In this document: positions 11,649-22,900 of the stretch, piece after piece
How the letters are laid out: each line of letters opens with the position of its first letter
Position numbering within the stretch: the first letter of the stretch is position 1
Source: Podospora pseudocomata
Taxonomy: Eukaryota; Ascomycota; Sordariomycetes; Sordariales; Podosporaceae
DNA length: 64,000 bases
Reading direction: 5' to 3'
NCBI RefSeq assembly: GCF_035222375.1
Contig: NW_026946363.1
Coordinates: forward strand, 5,146,001 to 5,210,000
The notes under the pieces: generated by a model
Database searches by the model: none
Told to the model about the DNA's origin: nothing
What the model saw: only the letters and a program-made list of their open reading frames with translations
Position numbers and translations under genes: made by a program

Positions 11649-13387
11649 ACGCCCCTCCCACAGTCCCGTCCGCCCCGCCTCGTACTGCCCGTTGCTGCTT
11701 GATGCGGTGTTTGCTTTTTTTCTGGTGAGCACGGCATACCCTAGCGGTGGTGGGTGGGGGGCGGACACGACATGCGCCCTTTCCCCCTTCCCTGGCTGAC
11801 CTATGCTGTGATCCCTTCATGGCTGGAAACCTACCTATCTACCTTGTCGGTTTCGCCCGTGCTTTTTGGGCTTGTGGTCGGCGGTCTCCGCGTGAGGTAT
11901 GGGGTTGTGGGTTACAAAAGAGGGAGGACAAAAAGTTGAGAAAATAGATTAATCTGACCCGGGAGTTTGGGGAGGTTGAAAGGGGGGAAGTCTCGGTGGA
12001 CGGATTGGGAAGGGGATGGTGGTAATATGACGGGATTGTAGAACTATCTGTTTGATAGGTGGCATGGTGAGGTCATGTTTGGGGTTGTGGATTTGTTTAC
12101 CTCTATGACAGGAGGTGTGTGTAGAGGGGTGACGTGATGGATAAGATGAAGCTTTAGATCACGTTATTGACAATTGGTAGTCGATCCGGGCCGATCCTCC
12201 CGGTTGCCGTACTCTCTCTCGGTCATTCGAAGAACGTTTGGGCGTCATGTCAGCTCCCCTCTCAAGTTTCAGCCCCCAAACTCCCCCCCATTCCGGAGTG
12301 CATTTCATCTGCCGAAACGTGCATCCCCCAGGTTTTGATACTGTCTTGCAACGTCACCAGGTGTGAGTGGGCTCTTTTGCAGCTACCATCTCGATGTCAG
12401 GCAGGTGTCCCGGGCTCTGTGTGTTCAGGTGTGTTCCAGAAGGGTGGTGTGATCGCTATGGTACCCAATTACCTCACCACTTTCTCTCTCTCACACACAC
12501 CAGTGGGTTGGGTATCTGGTGTCCTAGGTTTCGGTCCGGCTAAATCGCTTGATTGCACACACTTCCCGACCAAAGTCTGCCGTTCCCAGGTATTTTTTGT
12601 CCAGTCCGGTAGTTTACTGCGTGCAATATAGATTACAGCTGGAAAAACGGCTGGGTCTCGTTGGAAGATTCCGAGACTTCCTTTCGGTCCCGAGCAATAT
12701 ATGGTCGACAGAAGGGGTTGCAGCTGAGGCAGTGCAAAATACTACAGGTCAATAAACCAGCTTGAAGCAAAAAGATTATGCTGTGTCTGAAACTAGCAAG
12801 TTTGAGAATTCGAGTCTCCTCGTATCTTTTCGTGGGGGATGGAAAGTGAAGGCGGGGGAAAGTTTCACTTGACTGGTGGAAAATGCATCATCGTGAGGGG
12901 ATACATAAGCAGATAAAAAGAAAATGGTGCAATCATTTGCTTGCTCACCCTCACACACACACCAACTTGCCCTGTTTGTGTGTGGGTGAGAAGAAAAGCA
13001 GGCTCAGTTGCGTGACCAACCTATTGGACTTACGTCAATCTTATGCCTCGCTCAGCATCCCGCTCTCGAAGCTTGTGATGAGTAGCTACCTTATGTCTCG
13101 GACTCGGGAGAATACTCTTATCGAGCCAGTTACAGGCGCCCTTCTTCCCCTCTTCAGCCCTTTTCGTCACGAGCCTTGGCTGGCTAGCTACCAACCTACC
13201 CAACTCCATCCAACAGGCTGAACTTCTCTTCCCCATCCCGTGAATGACTCTGACTCGAACCAACCCCCACCGGCCCGCATCCCGACAGGCAGACTGTCAG
13301 ACTCCGTACCCGGAGCATCGCCCTGAAAATAACCAAGCGCTGACTTCCACAGCAGCCGACAAGGCAGGTCCGTTGGGTGGTTGGTAA

Positions 13388-13406
13388 CTACCTACCTAGG
13401 TAGATA
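13388..13406. repeat. TACCTAGGTA-type palindromic element
   Basis: CTACCTACCTAGGTAGATAG-like sequence, the second copy of the element in the gene-free interval before the bZIP gene. Confidence 0.6.
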
Positions 13407-14883
13407 GCCAGCCCGAAATCCAGCGAACCCGAGAAGAATCAGAACTCGTCATCAGCTCGGTCGGTCGCATCCCTTTGGGACTAATGCATGAGCTCAAGTC
13501 TCGGAAGAGGCCTCCACGGGAACAGTCACTACCAAAGATGAAGCTACTGCGAAGAATATCACGAATGCAAAAAAGACCAAGGTACAGAGCAGTGTAAAAG
13601 TATGTAAAAGGTGTACTGAAAATTTAATTCGCTGTCCTAGCTACAAGAAATATTCCAAGAGAGTATCGATCGCGGTATCCATATGGTTGGGCGTTCCAGC
13701 AACAACCGGACCATGTCCGAAAGAAATGTCTCTCCCCCTTCTTCCCCCCCCCCTTCCTCCTCCTCTCACTATTCAATTCCATATATGTCTGGTGGCCGTG
13801 AAAAGTATATCCAAAAACGAAAAAAAAAAATTGTATAGAAGAAAAGAAAAAGCGAAATCCACAATATGTACCCAAATCCGTCAAATCAAGTCCCCGTTTT
13901 CTGGCATCGCAAAGAGGGGGTGACTGCTTGTGGGCGATGGTGAACAGGGTCGGGCGTGTACTTCTTGATGCGACCATAAAAAAAAGAAGACTGCCCTTTT
14001 CTGTCACTCCTACCCAATTGGAGTCCCCCTCCTGCGAGGGATGCAAAGTCAGTTGAGCCATCGCCGTGTTACCGGCGACTCGCTCAGATATGACTCCCAT
14101 CCCTTGCCGCTGTGTTCCGACCCATTTTCCTCCTCGGGGGGCGCTGCGAAGTCCGGCGGTGTGTGAAAGACAACCGCGGGGAGGGCAGGCCCAAAACATG
14201 TTTGTGAAAAATTGGCGAGTGAAGGTGTTGAAGACATAAGAAAATAAAAATCGTTCATGAAGATGGTGTCGTCGTGACTGTGGTGTCCAGGTCGCAGCAC
14301 GGCTCCGCGTTGCCGGGGCTCTTCCTCCCCGCAAGGGGCTTCCCGCGCAATGTTGACAAGGACAAATGCTCGCCGTTTTCCTTCTCAACCCCAATTTTGT
14401 TGTGTAAATTGTGTTGCCAGTCTGACTGTCTGCGAGAGATTTCTCCGCATCGCTGACAGGCCCGCGACGGCGATCCTCCAGTGTACAAAGGAGAAGGAAT
14501 GATGTCGTAACAAAATAATCAATCCAAATCCGCCAATGTTCGCCGTGTTCCGCCCGCCGACCTCGCAGCAAAAAGCTCTGCTGGAAACAACCCAATACCA
14601 AGCGCCATAGGAAATACCATATGAAAAGAGAAGCCGTGTCCGAAATAGTAGGAGAGTAAAGAACATTAATCGTAGAGGAGATGCGTCCAAGAAAAATCAG
14701 AAAAGCCAATGCTCGCTTGCTAGTTTTGCCAATCGAAAAGACCAAATACAAGGACAACGCAGAAAATCAGGCTGGGAAAATGTCCAAAAGAGAAAAAGAA
14801 AAAAAAGGCGGGCAACTCCTGTTCGCACAAGAGCGCAAAGAAGTAACAAATGTCGGAGAGCGTGAGCTGGTAGATATCTGTTT

Positions 14884-14904
14884 TGTGTGTGTGTGTGTGT
14901 GTGT
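14884..14904 (+). repeat. (TG)10 microsatellite
   Basis: A 21-nt uninterrupted TG dinucleotide run lies just downstream of the bZIP coding end, probably in or near its 3' UTR. Confidence 0.95.
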
Positions 14905-15089
14905 CGCGGGAGCGGAAGAATTGTATGTGTGGTGGGTTTGAGAAAAAGTCATCCCCGAGGAAAAGAAAAACCAAAAATGCTGAAAGCGCCCAACGCTATG
15001 CATGTCGTGTGTGTTTCATGCAGTGTCATTCGTAGGCCGTGAACCTCGTCTCTCGTGTCGTGTAGTCGTCATCAAAGGTGTTCCATAGC

Positions 15090-16994
15090 TTATGACCGGT
15101 CGTTGCCGCTGGAGGCTTGAGCAGAGTTGCTCTCAGCAATCATCTTGGCAAACGATCGGACGACGTCGCTTGGAACCTGGTCCCAGAGCAGCGACCGAGT
15201 GTAGACTTCGGCAGCCGACTGCTTATTGGCATTGCGCATGTTGGCGAGAGCCTCGGCGAGATTGCGTCTGCCCTGGCTCGTAGTCCTTTCGGCACCAGCA
15301 CTAGGGAGGAAATCTTGCGAGGTCAAGTCATTATATTGCGCAGCCGTAAGCGAGAAGATCTGCTCGTTGGTCTGCTGTTCGGTGGGCCGCGTCAGGGCAT
15401 CGGCCATCTCACCGAGCATCGATGGTGCGACGTTGTCCACCATCGGCGTGGCAAGCGGGAGCGATGAGCCTGAGGCCTGGGTCCAGCTGGTGCCGGATGG
15501 CTGAGGAGCCATCGCAGCGACCCCCGAGGGGGCCTGGCCGCTGACGCCGGCATCCTTGAGCACGTTCTCGAGGAGGGTCGCGGACGCGGCGCGGACATCC
15601 TCGGACACGCGGGGAATGCTGGGGGTCGAGCGGCTCGAGAGGACGAAAGCGCCGACGAGGAAGAGCATGAAGAGGAGGCCGCCAGGCTGGGCGGGCTTCT
15701 CGGCGTCGGTCGGCAGAGCGATCTCGGGCTTCTTGGTGGAGACGAGCTGCATCTCCTGCTTGACCTCGGCAGTCTGCTCCAAGGGGAACTCGCCAAAGAC
15801 GGGCATGTTCTCCCAGGAACCATCCATGGTGATGCCGTCCATCTCGTTAAAAGCGCCGGGGAAGCCCGGTGCGTTAGAGGTGGCACCCTCCATGGACTGC
15901 ACGTGGTTGGTCAGGACGCCGATCTTCTTCCGCAGCTCGCCCGATTCGATCGTGTGCTTGCTGATCAACTCGTCACGCTCTCTCTCGAGGTTGTGGGCAT
16001 AGGTCTGGTAGTCCTGCTTCTCCATCGAGAGTTTCTCAAGCTCCCTCTGCAGATCGGCGATGGTGTCCTCCAGGGAGGAGATCACCTCGGTGAAATGCTT
16101 CTTCTCATCCTCAAGACGCTCAGTGTGAAGCTTCTTGCGTTGTCTGGAATCAAGGCTGTGAAGATGGTTAGTCATTGTTCGCTTGCATGGGGATCGAGGT
16201 ACATACGCAGCCTGTCTGTTGCGAAGGAGTCGTTTCTGCTGCTTGAGCTCCTTGATCTCTTGCTCATCGGTGGACTGGGCAATCAACTGATCGATGTTGG
16301 TCAAGTTGCGCTCAGCGGGGATGTCGAAGCGTGCGTTCTTCTTCCGGATGCCATCACCCCTCCGCAAGTCGTTGTGAGAGCGGATCAAGGGGCTGGCGGG
16401 TCGCGGTCGCTTCAAGGCCTGGCTCTTGACATCGTGGGCCATCCACACGTCCTTCTGGGGGGAGGTGGGCATGGACTGAGGGAGCTGCTGAAACATGGCG
16501 GGCTGAGGTCCGGGGTTGCCAAAGGGCGTCGCTTGCACCTGGAAAGGGCTGGGCTTGGGGAACATGTTCATGGGAGCCGAGTCGTATTCCGCTGGGAGGC
16601 CGTCAAATGTCTGCATCTGAGGGGTGGCGGATCCAGAGCTGGTCATGGGCCAGGTCTGGTTCGCGTAAACGGCGTGCTGGCCTCGGTCCATCTGCAGGAA
16701 GGGGTTGTTGCTCTGAGCGTCAAAGAAGGGGTTGTTCGACGGGACGGCCTGCATGTCCACTTGCTGCCAGCTCTCGGTTTTTGGCGAGAAGAGCGAGGGG
16801 GCGACTGCGAAGGAATCCCTTCTGCTATCCGTCATAGAAGGGGAGTTCTCGAAGCCCGAGTCAATGCCGCTCTGGTCAAGAATGTTGTCGTCGAGTATAC
16901 TGTCAGCCTCCTCCTCAAAGTATTTCTGAGCATGGTTGGTGTCGACTGATAACGGTCCTCTGTAGAAGTTGTCCATTGGGAATGCTGAGACCAT
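15090..16994 (-). CDS. bZIP transcription factor with C-terminal hydrophobic segment, 617 aa
   Basis: Exons are 16994-16207 and 16155-15090. The 47-nt intron splits the basic region exactly, joining RLLRNRQAA to LDSRQRKK, a phase-2 join that gives a perfect bZIP motif at about residues 250-275. The leucine-zipper and coiled-coil region runs to about 345. The start used is the ATG of MVSAFPMDNF; an in-frame extension to 17060 begins at TTG and was not used. Residues 1-230 are Gln, Pro and Ser rich, as in activation domains. At about residues 423-437 lies a hydrophobic stretch (LLFMLFLVGAFVL) followed by Arg, which could be a membrane anchor. The RNRQAA..RQRKK basic region resembles ATF/CREB-type fungal bZIPs. 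The exact orthologue is not certain; a MeaB-like factor is one possibility. Confidence 0.85.
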   Translation of the reverse strand: MVSAFPMDNFYRGPLSVDTNHAQKYFEEEADSILDDNILDQSGIDSGFENSPSMTDSRRDSFAVAPSLFSPKTESWQQVDMQAVPSNNPFFDAQSNNPFLQMDRGQHAVYANQTWPMTSSGSATPQMQTFDGLPAEYDSAPMNMFPKPSPFQVQATPFGNPGPQPAMFQQLPQSMPTSPQKDVWMAHDVKSQALKRPRPASPLIRSHNDLRRGDGIRKKNARFDIPAERNLTNIDQLIAQSTDEQEIKELKQQKRLLRNRQAAYVPRSPCKRTMTNHLHSLDSRQRKKLHTERLEDEKKHFTEVISSLEDTIADLQRELEKLSMEKQDYQTYAHNLERERDELISKHTIESGELRKKIGVLTNHVQSMEGATSNAPGFPGAFNEMDGITMDGSWENMPVFGEFPLEQTAEVKQEMQLVSTKKPEIALPTDAEKPAQPGGLLFMLFLVGAFVLSSRSTPSIPRVSEDVRAASATLLENVLKDAGVSGQAPSGVAAMAPQPSGTSWTQASGSSLPLATPMVDNVAPSMLGEMADALTRPTEQQTNEQIFSLTAAQYNDLTSQDFLPSAGAERTTSQGRRNLAEALANMRNANKQSAAEVYTRSLLWDQVPSDVVRSFAKMIAESNSAQASSGNDRS

Positions 16995-19900
16995 GATGGG
17001 CCACAGGTGTGATTTGTGATTTGTGTGTTGGGTGTTGATATTAAGAAGTGTGTGGACCAATTCCTATTATATGTTTGTGTTAGTTGTTGAGCGGACCGGG
17101 GAGCGGTGAGGGCGAAGCCACCGCTTTTTATTTCTGGGAGGCGTTGGGGGTCTGAGAGCAGGGGAGGCTCAGGGCGGCATGGATATGCGGAGAAAAAGAA
17201 ACCAGGAAAAAATCCCGCTCAGGATCATGCATACCGGGTAGAATTTTCACACTTCTAACATTCAAGCGGAACTGTTGGGGTGGTTGTGTGAAGAGGGCTT
17301 GGAGGGAGTGTTAGGTGGTGTTGTTCTTGTAAGAGGTCAAGAAAGGTGAGAAGACATGAGAGAGAAGATCAAGTGGAGGAGGATTGATACTGGCTTTTGT
17401 GGGGGATGTGCTAGAAGAAGAGCGGGAGGCAGGGGTGGGCAGGTTTAAGAGAACCAAGAATTCATGTTGTGATCCATGGAGGGGTCGGAGGAGGGGGGGG
17501 GGGGCCTTTGGGTGAGAGAGAAGCCGAAATGTCACTCACTCTTTGGGATCCAAGTCACACTGTCGTTTTTCTGGAAGGAGGGGTTATCAGACCTTGACTG
17601 GCAGTCTGCTGGCGATGATGGTTGGTGGTGTCGGTGTGTAAACGATGGTAGAGATCCTCGATCTTGCTTTCTGTGAAGACGAGGAGAGCATACAATGTTC
17701 AATGATGACAATGAGGATTGTGGATGGAGAGTGGGATGAAGTGGGTTGTCCTTCCCTCTATGTTATGTACTTGAAGGTGATCAGGGCCCGACTCTCTGCG
17801 AGCGCCGAAACAGAGCAGCCCAGGGTACGTACCCGACTTTGCCCAATTGAAGAGTGATGGGAGTGCAGACGGCTGTGGTACATGGGAGTGGATGTTGCGG
17901 AGAGGGGGGCATGTGCATGGGGGGAGACTTTTTTCGGAGAGGGGGAAGGGAGGGGAGGGGGGTGGTGCATTGTGGGGGTGTGTGTTCGAGGCTGGGGAGT
18001 GTAGCGAAGAGAGATCCGATTTGAAGGACCACCCAAACGTGCCAGGGGGTCCAAAGTACTCTCTCTGAAAACTCCCGGAAACGCAACCAGGAAAAAGGCA
18101 GACTGAGCGTCGGACAAGAAACCTGCCTGGCGGGAAGCGCAACGGCGCAAACCAGGGAAGAAGCTCACCAGACCAACCGGCCTTGCGATTGACTGATGGT
18201 GATGCCCTCTGCCCCTCTCACAGTCCGTTTCGGAAGGGTACCTCTTGTGACCGCCCCGGTACTTGCATTCTGGAACGGCAAAGCAGATGCTAACGGTTCA
18301 CAGGAACGAACGAGAGGAAGGCTAGAGTGGAGATGTGGACCAGTCGAACGGAGCCAGGGAACCTCCCGAATAGGACTGTATGAAAAGAGGAAGATATCAA
18401 CTGGGGATAGCGGCCAGTCTCGGGCACGCAAACCGTAGCATCTGATATCAAATCAGTGATCGCTTGCTGGACCCGGGCTTCTTCCTGGGAAGCCGCCCCA
18501 GCTTTGTCAAGCCTGGCTGGTTCTGTCAGCCGATGTTCCAGCGGGGGCTTTGCCGGAGCCGAGTGATAGGTCGATTTTCACGGCATGGGGAGCGCAAAAA
18601 AGGGAACAGGACTCAGCACTGCTGAGTACCCGGGGAGAGGGCCGCTGAAGGGTGGGCGGCAGAGACGCTGTTCTCATGATTGAATTGGGCGAACGAGTGG
18701 TTGTGAAGGACCGCCTCGACAGGTTGGGCAGCGATGGCCATATGGCATCGATACCCAAAGTGCTTGCAGAACCAGTCGTCTGCCGCAGACATGCAGCTTC
18801 TCCCACACCCCCAAAACGGGTTTACCAGGGCTCGCTCGAACCTCGTGAGCAGAGAGTGTGCCCCCGTGAGAGTGACCCCCCGTTTTCTGGGCAGCACCAT
18901 CTGATGGCCCCGGCAAGGCGGACTATCCTATTGCTCGGAGGGGTCAGAGGTGGGGTGATGCCATGACAGTAGCGCTGTAGATGATGGCGACGGCGACTGT
19001 GATCAAGACATCGAGATATGAAATCTGGAACGACATGGCGCCGCGGAGGTTCTGGCCTAGGGGTACTAGTAGCTAGCACGCATTGAGAACCCTTGAGGCT
19101 ATTCTTGCGCGGGGTGTTGGTGATACACACAGTAGGCCGTGGTGGTGCTTTCGCGGGGGACAGGTAAATATCGCAGCGCCTACACTACAAACAATTCGTC
19201 AATGGCGTCAGGGTACTGTCACCAGGCATGGGATTCCTTCGTGCGACTGCGAACAGGTTCTCGTCATCGTCTACAGCTTCAATGGGTGCCGCCAAGCTCT
19301 TTGCTCCGCGGCAGAAGCATGAGGGCCACGAGGCGTGGATGCCGTCTTCTGTTTGGAGAATCTGAAGGCTAGAGAAAAAGAGGCTATTTTGGACGAACGG
19401 TTGTGGATAAACGGGAAGTAGCGAGAACGGAAGTCTCTGGGTCCCTTTGCGGCACCATCTGTGAAGCTCCGCGGTTCCAATCATGGTCAGTCGCTTACAA
19501 CGTCTGTCTGATAACGGTACGGTCACCTGACCTGCCAGGGTGCAGCTATGCCGACAGCCTGCCTGCCTGGCTGAGATTCGAGAAGGCATGCTCATTTCCC
19601 CGGTTTTCTCACCTTCGATTCTTCCATTCAGCATCCTAAAACGCGCCCCTCGCCGCTACACAGCATCTCCACGCCCCGACTGACACTTGACAGTCCAATT
19701 GTGTGCTCTGTATCACCTCGAACGGTCTCCACGCGCCCTGCTTCGATGGCCAGCATCTGATATCGAAGCATATCGTTCTATCCGCACCCGAGTCGCGGCC
19801 CGCAGCCCACAGCCTGGCGGCAGTCCAAACGCAAGTAGAAAGACACCAGGCCAAAACGGATGGATGGATGGAATGGTAAAAGTCGGTGGCTGGTATTTTG

Positions 19901-22900
19901 GAGTTTGGTTTGGATTGCAGCGCGTCGTCTCCACTAGACGGCGAGCCCGCAGGTGCGGAAGGGAAGCTGGCCACTCACGAGAGCTGCCCAGATGCATTTG
20001 TGCACCCGGCCGCATATCTCGAGGCCCGCGCCATCTCGACCCAAAACAAAGATTCCTTCGTCTCTGCCCAACCGTCGGCCTGTTTCTATTCTCTAACGCG
20101 CGGAGGAGCGCGTCTGTCGGATCCAGAGCCGGTCGCGAACGATGCACGAAAACCCACTCTATTCACACTTTTGCTCACTTGTGCTCTCGAGCCTCAGTGG
20201 TTGGCTGTCAGGTGTCAGCAGCGTTTCGCGTCTCAGAGCATCATCGGCAGCCAGCCGGCAGGCATGGCACCCAATCGATTGTCTAGAGTGGTGACGGCGA
20301 CACTTCACTTCACTTCACTTTACAGGCTCTTGGTCGGCTGCCATGAAAACATGAACCCCGAACCGAGTGTATGAGCCATCAGCTAACTGTGAGATCAACA
20401 CAACTAGGCGGATTGGAGGGCTTCCCCGGCGAGCTACTGCAAGAGCAGTCCCCGCCATGCCCTTCCTGAGGTGCCATCAGCACTTAGTCTTTGCTCTGGC
20501 TCTATCAGTCTGCCTATGCTTTGCCCGCACACATGTGCGGTTCGAGATGATAGGCAGATTTCTCGGTGTTTTGATTCCTGCCCTGCTATCAGGGCGACGA
20601 GTGTGAGACGACAGCAGCGTTCCGGAGCGGAAGCGGCTGCTGCGGGCCCGTTGAGAGATGCGGCAGCGGACCGGACACGGCCAATCACCACCTTGAGGCG
20701 ATCGTGCAGTTCTGGGGGCTCATTATCTTCCCACTAAGCCACCGTCCCGACGTTGTGGGAAGTGCCCCTCATAATCCTTTAGGGGCCCAGGCCATGCAGA
20801 TGGGATCGAACAATGTTGTTTGTTTTTGTCACGAGCAAAGCTGTCATTTGTTGATTTTCAGCTTCGGGTCCCACGCCCAGCTCTGGTTTGAGAGACCATG
20901 GGATTTGCCCGTCAGACCTGCCCGCAATTCGTCCATATGACGGGACTGTCAGGAGCGGACACGCTCCCGGCTTGCTTGAGCATCTGCAGCCGTCGTTATG
21001 CAGGCAATATCTTGCGTTGCGATGAAAGAAGGCCCAATATGCAACCTAGCGAGGCGGTCCCTTTGTGTCGGATCGATATCTCAACATATGCACTCCCACA
21101 AGCAAGCAGTTGACGATCACTGCCCAACGTCTGTCCGGTCTGCCAATACGAGCCCATCAGGATACTGGTTTTGAGCAGGTCTGCACGTATGCCTGTGGCA
21201 AGTTGACTATCTAGGCCCCTTTTCGGGGACCGTAGCAACCATCCTATTCGTCGCCGATATCTGGGGCAGGCTTTCTCTCGCCAGTCGCGGAAAAGACCCC
21301 TCAGCAAAAAACGTGACTGACTCATAGGTTGATCTCGCCGATGGCAGAACATCATCAACTTCCTGCCCAGTCGCACACTGTTTCGTGTGGCTCCTCTATT
21401 TCCTACACAAAATCTGCTACGCCATAACCAGAATCGAGTCTTTCTGCCTTGCCTATCACCTACACGGGCATCCGTTCCGCTCTCGGCCAGTGTTCTGGAT
21501 GGTTGAAAATCTTGAAGATATTCACAGTCGCACGATACATGACGCCAAAGTGGCACGTTCCCTGTTCCCTCTGCTCTGCTCCACCGCGTCTCCGTCGGAT
21601 TACCCATTCTGTTACTAGAAGCAGCAGAGAATGCCTCCATACAAGCAAGGTGCAGCCATTCCGAAGACGCCAAGAGTTGGGATATTGCACAGTTGAGCGG
21701 TGAAAAGGTCACGATGCTGCCTCGGCGTTGCAGAGAAGAGAGATTTTCCAAAACATACCCCGCCGCTCCGAGGCATTATTATTCCTCCCTTCCGCATGGT
21801 TCTGGATCTGACGACTGAGGGCTGTACGGACGGGCTCATTCTCGGCCGGCATCGCTGAGAAGGGAATGGCATAATGCAGCTATCACGGTCAAGACTTTCG
21901 AGAGCTGCATCGTCTTGGAGATTTCTGGTGGAACCTGGTGCTTCAAGAGGCGGATGCTGGACCTCGATCCGGAAGTCTGGGTCACTCGATGTGTGCAGGG
22001 TGCAGTAGTCCACAGACTCTATCAGGACTATCAGGACATTTTGGGTCCGCCGCCACTGCTTGGTCCGGGTTGCTGCATCATAGTAGCACGCAACATGGGC
22101 ACGAGACGCGAGACTAAGGTGGTGTAAGCAGCGGTGTTGCTTGGTCTCTGTTTTGCATTACATCACATCAGGGGGGTAAAGAGGGGGAGACCGGCTGATG
22201 TTTTGGAGGGGTAAAAGGAGGGACAGAGGCGGTGTCTATTTTTTTTGGGTCGGCGTCTTTCTCGCGATGTAAGGGCGGTGTTGAAGTTCAGCTTCATTGT
22301 CCTAGTGAAAGCACCTACTCTATCCTACATCACAGATGCAGGGCCAAGCTGTTGATCTAGGCCACGGGAAAAACCTGCTACGGAGTTTTTGTTCACCGAA
22401 AATTGTGCAGAAACGGAGACATTACGACATTCTGCCTGGAAGACGTTCGAAAATCCCCTTTTAGATGCATTTGAGATCCAGGAAAACGGAAATCTACAGC
22501 CAGAATCTCAGCAGACAATGAGTAGCGGTGAGGAGGTCGGCACGTTTTACCCCTGGTCGCCAAGGAACCCGCGAATCGCAAATCCCCCTGCCAGCCTGGA
22601 CTGTGGATTTTTGACTATGGACTTTTGCAAACCCTACCCATATCGCCGATCTTGGTGCGGCTGCGAACAGGCCGACCGTGCGGCGATATCACGAGCTTCC
22701 TGGAGCGGGCGTTCTTGAAGTCTTTTGTGTTAGTCGATGTTTGTAACACGAGTCAGAGTTTGAAGTCACCGGGTTGGAGTTTTTTTTCGGTCTCAGGGCC
22801 GTCTCCGGGTGAAGAACGGCACTCCGCAGGCCTTCGCGAAGAATCACGGAGAAGACGGGATCGATCGATAAACCATGCGAATTTTCATACACACCGCTGG

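Larger units (their letters stand above)
11008..15089. other. 4.1-kb region without a supported gene
   Basis: This stretch follows ARPC2 and precedes the stop codon of the bZIP gene. It contains open frames up to 377 codons (minus strand, 13624-14757), but that one starts at TTG and shows no recognisable domain. Pyrimidine-rich tracts, TACCTAGGTA palindromes near 11640 and 13397, and a TG microsatellite at 14884 are present. Part is probably the 3' UTR of the bZIP gene; a non-coding RNA is possible. Confidence 0.45.

Noticed and set aside
12167-12631. 154-codon plus-strand frame
   Set aside because: No domain, and no start context or neighbouring exons support it.
13249-13262. B-box-like sequence on the minus strand
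   Set aside because: The flanking bases do not form a T stem, and no A box or acceptor stem was found.
13624-14757. 377-codon minus-strand open frame
   Set aside because: It starts at TTG, its composition is irregular with Phe/Arg/Ser runs, no domain is visible, and it lies where the bZIP 3' UTR is expected.
15903-16949. 348-codon plus-strand frame opposite the bZIP gene
   Set aside because: It is the antisense shadow of a real coding exon, and its frame also crosses the bZIP intron.
20996-21751. 251-codon minus-strand open frame
   Set aside because: No domain, no codon regularity and no neighbouring exons; length alone is not enough in a 53% G+C region.
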